In this document: piece after piece, positions 1-6,436 of the stretch
Layout of the letters: every line of letters begins with the position of its first letter
How positions within the stretch are numbered: the stretch's first letter is position 1
NCBI GenBank assembly: GCA_045533055.1
Contig: JAZSHD010000177.1
Location: 1-7,641, forward strand
From: SIG78 sp045533055
GTDB lineage: Bacteria > Verrucomicrobiota > Lentisphaeria > Victivallales > Victivallaceae
Direction: 5' to 3'
DNA: 7,641 nt
The notes under the pieces: model-generated
Database searches by the model: none
The model's input: only the letters and a program-made list of their open reading frames with translations
What the model was told of the DNA's origin: nothing
Translations under genes and position numbers: made by a program

Positions 1-828
1 ATGGAAGAGTATTTTCGAGCCAAAGTTTTGCTTTTTACAGAACACCTCAAATCCTCCGGCAAGGCAATAATCAATATAAATGACCCTTACGGAGAACGAT
101 TGGCTGAACTTTTACCGGCAGATAATGTGATAACTTTCGGCTGCAGAAAAGGTATTTATCAGATAGAAAATATCAATACCCAAAGCTGCGGCAGCAGTTT
201 TGAACTGGTAAAAGATACTCGCCGTCAAAGATTTTCCATAAACCTTTGCGGAATATACAATGTATACAACACTGCCGGAGCAGTTATTGCTCTGGCGGAA
301 AGCGGCGTGTTACCGTTAGCAAATTCAGCAAAAATTTTATCGGCAAGCAGCAATTTTGCAGTACCCGGCAGACTGGAAAAAATCACGCTGGCAAATAATG
401 TAAATGTATTTGTGGATTACGCCCATACCCCCGACGCATTGAAAAATGTGTTGACCGCATTGAAGGCATTGCCGCACCGGCGATTGATGACTGTTTTCGG
501 CTGCGGCGGCGACCGGGATAAGAGCAAACGCCCGCTTATGGGAGCGATCGCAGCAGAGTTGTCCGACCTGGTATATTTGACCAGCGACAACCCCCGCAGC
601 GAAGATCCGCAAAAAATCATTGAAGAGATCCAAAGCGGCATTTCCGCCGACAGCCCGAAACTCACGGTGATTTGCGACCGGGCAGCCGCCATTGCTGAAG
701 CGTTAAAAAACGCCCTTCCCGGCGACACAGTGCTTATTGCCGGAAAGGGTCACGAAAATTATCAGGTCATCAACGGGGTAAAATACCACTTCGACGACCG
801 GGAACAGGTCGATTTATTCAAGAGGTAA
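1..828 (+). CDS. murE: MurE, UDP-MurNAc-tripeptide ligase (5'-truncated)
   Basis: Cytoplasmic ATP-dependent ligase that adds the third stem-peptide residue to UDP-MurNAc-L-Ala-D-Glu in peptidoglycan synthesis. The visible 275 residues are the C-terminal part of a family usually near 490 residues; roughly 215 N-terminal residues, including the ATP P-loop, lie outside the window. The ATG at base 1 is therefore an internal codon: the sequence MEEYFRAKVLLF matches the internal stretch of MurE whose lysine (here K8) is carbamylated. Other hallmarks are NVYN near 87-90, VPGRLEKI at 121-128, VDYAHTPDAL at 138-147, FGCGGDRDKSKRP at 166-178, DNPRSEDP at 196-203 and GKGHENYQ at 248-255. By family knowledge DNPR marks meso-diaminopimelate specificity, so a Gram-negative-type wall is inferred. 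No murF or mraY follows; the gene ends by overlapping the convergent transporter gene by 11 bases. No terminator with a U-tract is visible behind it. Confidence 0.96.
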   Translation: MEEYFRAKVLLFTEHLKSSGKAIININDPYGERLAELLPADNVITFGCRKGIYQIENINTQSCGSSFELVKDTRRQRFSINLCGIYNVYNTAGAVIALAESGVLPLANSAKILSASSNFAVPGRLEKITLANNVNVFVDYAHTPDALKNVLTALKALPHRRLMTVFGCGGDRDKSKRPLMGAIAAELSDLVYLTSDNPRSEDPQKIIEEIQSGISADSPKLTVICDRAAAIAEALKNALPGDTVLIAGKGHENYQVINGVKYHFDDREQVDLFKR

Positions 829-1717
829 TCGTTTTGCGGTCGCCCACTATCACCAACATTACCGCCGCAAAAATCAGCACGATCCCCACAGTGCTGAAAA
901 CGGTCAATCTTTCGCCGTAAAGCAATATACCAATAAGCAAGCCGGTCACCGGTTCCAGCACCCCCAGGATCGCTGTGGGCGTAGCTCCCACTTTATCAAT
1001 ACTTACAGCCATAAAAGCCAATGCTATGATAGTGGGAATAAACGCCACTCCCAGCAAATATCCCCACGCCGCCAGTTGACTTGGCACGATCAGCTCCATG
1101 CCGAACTTGACCAGCACAAAAAACATCGGTGTACCAAACACCACCGTATAAAAGGTAAGTTTTTCGCTGGGCATATTGTGCATGGCAGTTTTGCGAACCG
1201 CCACGATGTAAACGGCATAAGATAAAGACGACCCCAGCGACAACAGTACTCCTGTAAGCGTTATCGACCCGGCTTTGGGCGGCTTGCCGATACAGGTTAT
1301 GAAGATCAATCCAACTAATGCCAAAGCAATACTTACTATGGTAGACCACGAAGTTTTTTCGCCGAAACAACAGCTCATGATCACTGCCACCATCACCGGA
1401 TAGACAAACAATACAGTCATTGCCAAGCCAATATCCATATAGTTGAACGAGCTGTATAAACATAGCGACGACGCCACCATCAAAGCTCCGCCCAAGCATG
1501 ATGACCATGCTTCTTTGCGGTCGATCCCCAGCGGGATACGCTTAATGATCAATATGGGCAGCAGCATGAGCGATGCCAGCAGAAAACGGTAAAAGAGTAC
1601 CATTACCGGCGTAAGTCCAGCTTTGTAAAGCGGAACAGCAAACAGCGGATTCATGCCATACGCAGCAGCGGCGACTGCACCGCAGACAAGTCCGATCGTA
1701 CGGGGAGAAATTTTCAT
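818..1717 (-). CDS. EamA/DMT-superfamily transporter
   Basis: Integral membrane protein of 299 residues, the usual length for drug/metabolite transporters with two EamA repeats. About ten hydrophobic helices can be placed (near residues 7-29, 37-58, 70-90, 97-116, 123-142, 152-173, 189-206, 215-240, 247-267, 273-291). Each half ends with the family's GE motif between its last two helices (FGEKTSW at 118-124, YGERLT at 267-272). Such proteins usually export amino acids, nucleotides or other small metabolites; the substrate cannot be read from sequence. It is the last gene of the leftward string. Its ATG lies only 4 bases after the amidohydrolase stop and has no Shine-Dalgarno in front (preceding bases ttttgaatatttgatatt), so translation probably depends on coupling to the upstream gene. 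Its 3' end overlaps murE by 11 bases on the opposite strand. The amidohydrolase neighbour could act on the exported compound; this is a guess. Confidence 0.92.
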   Translation of the reverse strand: MKISPRTIGLVCGAVAAAAYGMNPLFAVPLYKAGLTPVMVLFYRFLLASLMLLPILIIKRIPLGIDRKEAWSSCLGGALMVASSLCLYSSFNYMDIGLAMTVLFVYPVMVAVIMSCCFGEKTSWSTIVSIALALVGLIFITCIGKPPKAGSITLTGVLLSLGSSLSYAVYIVAVRKTAMHNMPSEKLTFYTVVFGTPMFFVLVKFGMELIVPSQLAAWGYLLGVAFIPTIIALAFMAVSIDKVGATPTAILGVLEPVTGLLIGILLYGERLTVFSTVGIVLIFAAVMLVIVGDRKTITS

Positions 1718-1721
1718 AATA

Positions 1722-2594
1722 TCAAATATTCAAAAGGCGTTTAATATTCTTCCGGGCGATTTTTTCAAATACATCGTTTGAAATCTTCCCGGACTTCTTC
1801 AAATCAAGCAAAAATCCTGCCAGCGGCAAATCTTGCGTGGGGTAACATATATCAGTACCGAAACAGAGCCGATCCTGAAATTCGTTCAAAAAGTTGATGG
1901 CATGATCCACATCCCTTGCCAGAGCATTGTAGCCGCTGCCTGCCGAAAGGTCGCCCCACAAATTCTTGTAACGGCGGAAAAGTTTAGGCACTGCACCTTC
2001 TTCTTTGATAGGGTATTTGGGGTAACGGCCCCGGTCGTAAACCGTCTCCAAAGTGCCCATTTCGCTCCAGAACGCGGGGCCGTGGCCCAGCAGAATCAGT
2101 TTCGGGAAGCTGTTCAACACCATTTCCAGCTGGGGCAAACCGGGGTCATCCACCAGACCGTAGTGGTAATTTACATAAACTGTATCGTCAAAAATCACCG
2201 GCAGCCCTGCCGCTTCAAACTGCCGGAACAAGTTCCACACTCTGGGGTCACGGAAATACATATTGGGCATAAATTCCCCTACCCCCAGAAAACCACGCTC
2301 TTTGAACCAGTTGATCCACGGCGAAAAGTCCGTGAATTCAGAGTTTTGGATACCCCGTGGATCTATGTTGAAAAAGGGTATGAACCGCTCCGGGTACCGC
2401 TTGCAGATTTCAGCGATCTCGGCATTGGATTGCGGTATATAGGTTTCCGGCCCGATCAGCGGCAGCAGAACACCTTTTTCAATATCCAACTCGTCATAGC
2501 GTTTCAAAACTTCGTCCACTGTGCAGAACTGAGTTACACCATCCTGCGGCGGATAATCGAATAAATAAGCGTGAGCATGAACATCTATAAACAT
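1722..2594 (-). CDS. Amidohydrolase-family metal-dependent hydrolase (PF04909 type)
   Basis: 290-residue TIM-barrel hydrolase of the amidohydrolase-2 / ACMSD-like group. The sequence shows FIDVHAHAY at the N-terminus (HxH ligands H6 and H8), GVGEFMP at 104-110, LGHGPAFW at 169-176 (H171) and FGTDICYP at 245-252 (D248). These four positions match the HxH, His and Asp metal ligands of ACMSD-like enzymes, so a working mononuclear metal site is likely. The C-terminal ARKNIKRLLNI resembles the helix that closes many members (usual form NA.RLL). Substrate is unknown; the family includes decarboxylases, lactonases and amide hydrolases, and nothing here decides among them. The start is supported by a good Shine-Dalgarno (AGGAG, complement of 2602-2606) seven bases before ATG. 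It follows the histidine-kinase gene by 27 bases and precedes the transporter gene by 4, so it sits in the middle of the putative operon. No signal peptide is seen; it is probably cytoplasmic. Confidence 0.9.
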   Translation of the reverse strand: MFIDVHAHAYLFDYPPQDGVTQFCTVDEVLKRYDELDIEKGVLLPLIGPETYIPQSNAEIAEICKRYPERFIPFFNIDPRGIQNSEFTDFSPWINWFKERGFLGVGEFMPNMYFRDPRVWNLFRQFEAAGLPVIFDDTVYVNYHYGLVDDPGLPQLEMVLNSFPKLILLGHGPAFWSEMGTLETVYDRGRYPKYPIKEEGAVPKLFRRYKNLWGDLSAGSGYNALARDVDHAINFLNEFQDRLCFGTDICYPTQDLPLAGFLLDLKKSGKISNDVFEKIARKNIKRLLNI

Positions 2595-2621
2595 ATATAA
2601 ACTCCTGTTATGATTTTTTTC

Positions 2622-4547
2622 TCATTCAACAGCTTTGGGCAGAACTACATAAATTTCCGTCCCCACATCGAGCTGACTTTTCACCCCGATAACTCCGTGA
2701 TGATTTTTGATCGTACCATAAGCCATAGCCATTCCCATTCCGGTACCTTTTCCTACGGGTTTGGTAGTAAAAAACGGTTCATAGATCCGCTTGAGCGTAG
2801 TTTCATCCATACCACAGCCGTTATCTTTGATCGTCAGCAGAAATACCGCACCGGCACTCTTCAACTCTTCCGGCAAAGTCACCTCTTTAGGCAGAGATTC
2901 CACCGAATGCTCCACCGCACTTATTTCCAGCCGCAGATCCCGGTCGTGTACTAAATGCAAGGCATCCCGGGCATTGATCAGCAAATTAAGGATCACCTGC
3001 TGCAGCTGTATTTGGTCGCCCAGCACCAAAAGTGGTTTAGCGGCTGTTTCCACACTGAATTCTATATCAGTGCAGCCGGGCATAAACAACTCCACTGTTC
3101 GCTGCAGCAGCACCCGCAAATCAAATTCGCTTTCCCGGTATTTGCCTTTGCGGGCAAAGCCCAGCAGCTGACTGGTCAAGCCGCCGGAGTGTTCGGCAAT
3201 TTCTATGATCTTGCCCAGATGGCGGCGGGTACGGTCATCCAAATCCTTCTTCATGCCGATCAAATCCGCATGGCCCAATATGGCGTGGATGTTGTTGTTA
3301 AAATCGTGAGCCACACCGCCGGCCAGCTGCCCCAGAGCCTCCAGCCGCTGGGAGTGGGCAAGTTCTTCATTCAATCGTTGTTTTTCGGCTTCCAGAGAGC
3401 GTTCTTCAGTAAGGTCACGCCCCATGATAATAAATGCCGGAACTCCGCCCAGCGAAAGCGAAGTAACGGTCAAAGCCAGATACCGCAAACTCTCCGGAGC
3501 GTTTTTTCCCTGCCTGGAAATTTCCACATAAAACTGCCCGGTACTGCTGTTGAGTTTGGCTGTTTCCTGTAAAGCCCGGTTGAATTGCTCCACATCGTTT
3601 GCGTTTAGGAAACCGGTAAATTTCACTCCGGCAATTTTATTGCTTCCGAGGATTTTTTCTGCGGCATGGTTGGCATCAAGTATCACGCCGGATTGATCCA
3701 CAACCACGATCATTTCGGAGGCATTTTCCAATATCACCCGATAGCGGCCCTCCCACTCCAGCAAGTTGGCTTCCAGAATTTTTGATCTGCCGTAACTGCC
3801 GAAAAAAGCAAAGAAAATCTCCAGCGGCCCCACATTCCGCGAATCGCCTTCCTTGCCCATTTTGGCAATATAAATCGACAGCAAAATCGCCAGATAGCCC
3901 CCGGCAATCCCCCGTATAGCAAGCCCCGAAATAAAGTTGCCGCTGCCGGTAAACTTTTCGCCTGAAATAAATTGATAGAGGAATGTATCAATCAAAATAG
4001 CAATACACAACGCTCCGGCACAACACAAAAAGAGATTTTTTCCGGTATTCCGCAAGCGGGAAAAAACCACCGGCATCACAAAAAGAGCCGCCAGCTGCCC
4101 GCAAATCAATGCTGGCATTATCCGCCGCGACCGTTCCAGCAAAAAGTCAAAAGCTTCCAGCGGCAGACTGCCGGTAACCGAATAAGCAACCCAACGCATC
4201 TGCAAACGCGAGAGGTCGCCCAGATAAAAGAATATCCCCATGCAGATCAAAGTACCTATGATCAGCCGCTGCATGGGCAACACTCCGTCGGAAATATAAA
4301 CCATCAGCATCGCCGCCAAAAAAGGCACAAAAATCACCACCGGCGTAATAGGGAAAGTCAATTCTTCCAAACCGCTGAACCGCAGTTCGGCACCGCCCAG
4401 AAAAGTCCCCAGCACCCAAATCGCCCCCATAACGATAGCAAAGGAGCTTTCGCCGATGCTCTTTTTCTGGCTGAACAAAAGCAGCATGACCACAAAAACA
4501 AAAGTCAGCTCCAAAAAAATCAGAGCCAAAGTGTTGACTATTTCCAT
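2622..4547 (-). CDS. Membrane-bound PAS sensor histidine kinase, orphan
   Basis: Sensor kinase of about 641 residues from the ATG at 4547, or 651 from an in-frame TTG at 4577 (residue numbers below count from the TTG). An N-terminal membrane region has about seven hydrophobic helices between residues 12 and 237 and no family I recognise. A PAS domain follows (about 270-390; VVVDQSGVILDANHAAEKIL), then a dimerisation/H-box helix with LAGGVAHDFNNNIHAILG (H424 is the expected phospho-accepting histidine). The ATPase domain has the N-box NLLINARDAL (N535), G1 DNGCGMD (585-591), the F-box YEPFFTTK (599-606) and G2 GKGTGMGMA (609-617). The HDFNN box is typical of PAS kinases that often carry or partner a receiver domain; none is present, and no response regulator is in the window. 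The ATG is preferred because AAGGA lies 13 bases before it, although that spacing is long; the TTG has no Shine-Dalgarno. It follows mcsB closely, so it is probably co-transcribed. Confidence 0.93.
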   Translation of the reverse strand: MEIVNTLALIFLELTFVFVVMLLLFSQKKSIGESSFAIVMGAIWVLGTFLGGAELRFSGLEELTFPITPVVIFVPFLAAMLMVYISDGVLPMQRLIIGTLICMGIFFYLGDLSRLQMRWVAYSVTGSLPLEAFDFLLERSRRIMPALICGQLAALFVMPVVFSRLRNTGKNLFLCCAGALCIAILIDTFLYQFISGEKFTGSGNFISGLAIRGIAGGYLAILLSIYIAKMGKEGDSRNVGPLEIFFAFFGSYGRSKILEANLLEWEGRYRVILENASEMIVVVDQSGVILDANHAAEKILGSNKIAGVKFTGFLNANDVEQFNRALQETAKLNSSTGQFYVEISRQGKNAPESLRYLALTVTSLSLGGVPAFIIMGRDLTEERSLEAEKQRLNEELAHSQRLEALGQLAGGVAHDFNNNIHAILGHADLIGMKKDLDDRTRRHLGKIIEIAEHSGGLTSQLLGFARKGKYRESEFDLRVLLQRTVELFMPGCTDIEFSVETAAKPLLVLGDQIQLQQVILNLLINARDALHLVHDRDLRLEISAVEHSVESLPKEVTLPEELKSAGAVFLLTIKDNGCGMDETTLKRIYEPFFTTKPVGKGTGMGMAMAYGTIKNHHGVIGVKSQLDVGTEIYVVLPKAVE

Positions 4548-4591
4548 AACCCCGGTAAGATCCTTCCCATTATGCAATCAAAAAATGCCGG

Positions 4592-5674
4592 TCAGCTGTT
4601 GCTGTTATTGCCGGAGCTTTTTTTGAATTTCTCCCGAATCAGCTGTGCCCGATAGGATTTTTCTTCCTCATCGAGCAGAGTTCGTCCGGCAAGGTGCTGC
4701 AAATGCCCGGAACTTATATTGATAAAAAGTTCGTTAAGGTTTGCCATATCCAGCGTGCTGAACATCTTCATATCCACGCCCAGACGCACCAGCGACAACG
4801 CTTTGAAAGCCTCTTTAGCCGAAATCATATAGCCATATTTCAGAATACCGTAACTGCGGCCCACAGCATCCAGCAGATCGTTCCGCCGGTGTTCCAAAAG
4901 TTTGAGCCGCATAGATTCTTCCTGTTCAATGATCTGCTCAACGAGCCGCTGCAAATGCTCAATGATTTCAGCTTCGCTTTCGCCGAGGGTGCTTTGATTG
5001 GAGATTTGATAAAAGTGCCCCAGATCCTGCGACCCGTCGCCGAACATGCCATGAATATTGAATCCCAGCTTGGCAAGGCTGTTTTCCAGCAATTTTATAT
5101 CGCCATCCATGGCAAGAGCGGGCAAATGCAGCATAACCGAAGCCTTCATGCCGGTACCCAGATTACCGGGCGAAGCAGTAAGATACCCTAAAGTACCATC
5201 GTAAGCTACATCCAGCTGCGAACATATTTTATCATCCAGCTTGCTGATTTCTTTGAAACACTTTTCCAGCTGCAGCCCGGGCATTAGAGATTGCAGACGC
5301 AAATGATCTTCTTCGTTGACCATAACCGAACAAGTGCGGTCGCACGCAATGTGCAGAGCCTGCACAAAATTGCCATATAAAAGTTCCCGGCTGGCAAGGT
5401 GCCGTTCGAGCAAAACGGCTTTTTCCATATCGTTCAAAGCAGCGGTGTCAAAGCTCCAATACCTTTTTCCGAAAGCCTTTGAGCGTTTGAGAGTCAATGC
5501 AATAAGTTCAACGATTTCCGCAGCCGCTTCCCGGTCAGCAGCCGTGGGGAACGGGTAATTTTTAATATTGCGGGCAAGGCGGATGCGTGAACTTATTGCC
5601 ACGGGTGATCCGGGAGCCTTTTCGTTGAGGAAATGCACCGGCTTAGCCATCAGTTCATCAATAAAATCACTCAT
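4592..5674 (-). CDS. mcsB: McsB, protein-arginine kinase (active site diverged)
   Basis: Phosphagen-kinase-fold enzyme of 360 residues, the family's usual length. McsB phosphorylates arginines of proteins, in Firmicutes to mark them for ClpC-ClpP degradation. Recognisable parts are AISSRIRLARN (26-36), VNEEDHLRLQ (119-128, with the catalytic acid), GYLTASPGNLGTGMKASVML (163-182), YQISNQSTLGESE (222-234) and the C-terminal AQLIREKF (343-350). Compared from memory with Bacillus subtilis McsB, the active-site cysteine of SCPTN is serine (S168). The arginine of GLRAS is lysine (K177) and that of VVRG is histidine (H208). YGEGSE reads FGDGSQ (211-216), and the RDxxRA phosphoarginine-receptor motif reads EKSYRA (338-343). 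So activity may be altered; a divergent but active enzyme is equally possible. The ATG overlaps the mcsA stop by 8 bases (ATGAGTGA) and follows a GGAAGG Shine-Dalgarno, so it is translationally linked to mcsA. Confidence 0.95.
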   Translation of the reverse strand: MSDFIDELMAKPVHFLNEKAPGSPVAISSRIRLARNIKNYPFPTAADREAAAEIVELIALTLKRSKAFGKRYWSFDTAALNDMEKAVLLERHLASRELLYGNFVQALHIACDRTCSVMVNEEDHLRLQSLMPGLQLEKCFKEISKLDDKICSQLDVAYDGTLGYLTASPGNLGTGMKASVMLHLPALAMDGDIKLLENSLAKLGFNIHGMFGDGSQDLGHFYQISNQSTLGESEAEIIEHLQRLVEQIIEQEESMRLKLLEHRRNDLLDAVGRSYGILKYGYMISAKEAFKALSLVRLGVDMKMFSTLDMANLNELFINISSGHLQHLAGRTLLDEEEKSYRAQLIREKFKKSSGNNSNS

Positions 5675-6221
5675 TATCTGTGCCTTCCTGAACTTTTGCG
5701 GCTTGTTCGCACAATATTTTCAAATCATTTATCCGGTCGCGGAGCAAAGCGGCACTTTCGTAATCTTCAACTTCAACAGCTTTCTGCAAATCCTTCTGCA
5801 TCTCGGTAAGTTTCCGGTGCAGCGAACCCAATTCCTGACCGGTACCGGCAGGCTGTTTGCCCACATGGCTGTTGCCCCGGTGGATATTTTTGATCACATC
5901 ACACAAAAGCGGAGCAAAAACTTTGTAACAATTTTCGCATCCAAGTTTACCGGAAGAGTTCAAACGCTGTTCATCCCACGAACAAACGGGGCAGACCAGC
6001 TGACCGGCAGAACTTTTGCTGCCGGATTTATCCCCGGCGGGGGCACTGCCGGAAAGTTTATAAAGCAAACCGGCAAGATTAAATGGGCCGAAATCCAGAC
6101 CTTCGCTCTGTTGTTTGGCGGCGGCACAACTGCTGCAAATGTGCATGGATTTCTTCTGACCGCCGACAATTTCCTGAATATGGATAGTAGCTTCGTTTTT
6201 GTGGCAAATTTCACAAAGCAT
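5667..6221 (-). CDS. mcsA: McsA, zinc-binding UVR-domain activator of McsB
   Basis: 184-residue partner of McsB. Four CxxC pairs are seen (numbering from the chosen start): C3/C6 in LCEIC, C29/C32 in CSSC, C77/C80 in CPVC and C95/C98 in CENC, enough for two zinc sites as in known McsA proteins. A linker rich in Ser and Gly separates the two zinc regions. The C-terminus (about 138-168, KLTEMQKDLQKAVEVEDYES followed by AALLRDRINDLK) is a UVR domain, the helical hairpin shared with UvrB/UvrC and used in McsA for binding McsB or ClpC. The start at 6221 is chosen because AGGAG (complement of 6231-6235) sits nine bases before it and the resulting MLCEICHKNEATIHI matches the usual McsA beginning; an ATG six codons upstream (6239) abuts that ribosome site. 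It is the first gene of the leftward string, 215 bases from the divergent SDR gene, and is followed by mcsB with an 8-base overlap. No ctsR or clpC is adjacent. Confidence 0.94.
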   Translation of the reverse strand: MLCEICHKNEATIHIQEIVGGQKKSMHICSSCAAAKQQSEGLDFGPFNLAGLLYKLSGSAPAGDKSGSKSSAGQLVCPVCSWDEQRLNSSGKLGCENCYKVFAPLLCDVIKNIHRGNSHVGKQPAGTGQELGSLHRKLTEMQKDLQKAVEVEDYESAALLRDRINDLKILCEQAAKVQEGTDNE

Positions 6222-6230
6222 AATATAAAA

Positions 6231-6235
6231 CTCCT
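6231..6235 (-). promoter_or_regulatory. Ribosome binding site deciding the mcsA start
   Basis: On the minus strand AGGAG stands nine bases before the ATG at 6221. The alternative upstream ATG at 6239 lies directly beside it and has no ribosome site of its own. The amidohydrolase gene has a nearly identical leader (caggagtttatat before ATG). Confidence 0.8.
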
Positions 6236-6258
6236 GCATAATATTGTTACAGACGCTT

Positions 6259-6287
6259 ACTATATCTCAACAAAAGGGCAAATGCAA
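6259..6287 (-). promoter_or_regulatory. Candidate sigma70-type promoter of the mcsA operon
   Basis: Read on the minus strand, TTGCAT (6287-6282), a 17-base spacer and TATAGT (6264-6259). The -10 matches the consensus at five of six positions, the -35 at three, and the spacing is ideal. Transcription would begin near 6252, giving a leader of about 30 bases before the mcsA ATG. It is the best leftward promoter I see in the gap, judged by eye only. Confidence 0.45.
6272..6282 (+). repeat. 11-base direct repeat, copy 1 of 2
   Basis: The sequence aaaagggcaaa occurs here and again at 6357-6367, 85 bases apart. This copy lies in the spacer between the -35 and -10 of the candidate mcsA promoter. It could be a regulator half-site or chance; GGGCAAA is one base from the CtsR heptad GGTCAAA, but the tandem heptad arrangement is absent. 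Confidence 0.4.
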
Positions 6288-6305
6288 TCAGCAAAACCGT
6301 GATTA

Positions 6306-6335
6306 TTGACAATATTTTATCAAATTGAGTGCTAT
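6306..6335 (+). promoter_or_regulatory. Candidate promoter for the SDR gene (upstream option)
   Basis: A perfect TTGACA (6306-6311) is followed after 18 bases by TGCTAT (6330-6335), which matches the -10 consensus at only three positions. It would give a leader of about 95 bases. It is an alternative to, or a second promoter beside, the one at 6351-6379. Confidence 0.25.
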
Positions 6336-6350
6336 TTTCTGTAAAAATTC

Positions 6351-6379
6351 TTGCGTAAAAGGGCAAACGGTGTTAAATT
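6351..6379 (+). promoter_or_regulatory. Candidate promoter for the SDR gene (downstream option)
   Basis: TTGCGT (6351-6356), a 17-base spacer and TAAATT (6374-6379) preceded by TG at the extended -10 position (6371-6372). Transcription would start near 6386, giving a 50-base leader that contains the palindrome at 6399-6416. The matches are partial; the call is by eye. Confidence 0.3.
6357..6367 (+). repeat. 11-base direct repeat, copy 2 of 2
   Basis: Identical to 6272-6282. It falls directly behind the -35 of the downstream SDR promoter candidate, as copy 1 falls directly behind the -35 of the mcsA promoter candidate but in the opposite orientation relative to transcription. Confidence 0.4.
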
Positions 6380-6398
6380 AAAGTGTTTTTAACCAACC

Positions 6399-6416
6399 TT
6401 CCGGAGTTATCCGGAA
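6399..6416 (+). promoter_or_regulatory. 18-base palindrome in the SDR leader, possible operator or RNA hairpin
   Basis: TTCCGG-agttat-CCGGAA is a perfect 6+6 inverted repeat with a 6-base centre. It ends five bases before the Shine-Dalgarno of the SDR gene and lies downstream of both candidate promoters. That position suits a repressor operator or a small leader hairpin affecting translation. No regulator gene is in the window to pair it with. Confidence 0.4.
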
Positions 6417-6421
6417 ATAAG

Positions 6422-6427
6422 AAAGGA
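6422..6427 (+). promoter_or_regulatory. Ribosome binding site deciding the SDR start
   Basis: AAAGGA lies nine bases before the ATG at 6437. This rules against the longer reading from the GTG at 6383, whose extra 18 residues would run through the palindrome and the ribosome site and do not resemble an SDR N-terminus. Confidence 0.75.
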
Positions 6428-6436
6428 AAATTTATT

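Noticed and set aside
795..811. Small hairpin CGACC-N7-GGTCG near the murE 3' end.
   Set aside because: Only five base pairs, inside the coding region, with no U-tract.
832..872. Inverted repeat TTTTGCGG...CCGCAAAA with a 25-base loop just after the murE stop, as a possible terminator.
   Set aside because: The loop is long, no T-run follows in either direction, and most of it lies inside the transporter coding sequence.
3972..4655. Long open frame (227 codons) on the plus strand opposite the histidine kinase gene.
   Set aside because: It is Gln/Asn/His/Lys-rich shadow translation of a well-recognised gene, with no ribosome site or family resemblance.
6272..6300. CtsR-type operator upstream of mcsA.
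   Set aside because: Only one approximate heptad (GGGCAAA versus GGTCAAA) is present; the required second heptad three bases away is missing.
6240..6316. 8-base inverted repeat AATATTGT (6240-6247) / ACAATATT (6309-6316) in the divergent region.
   Set aside because: Entirely AT-rich and far apart; expected by chance in such a gap.
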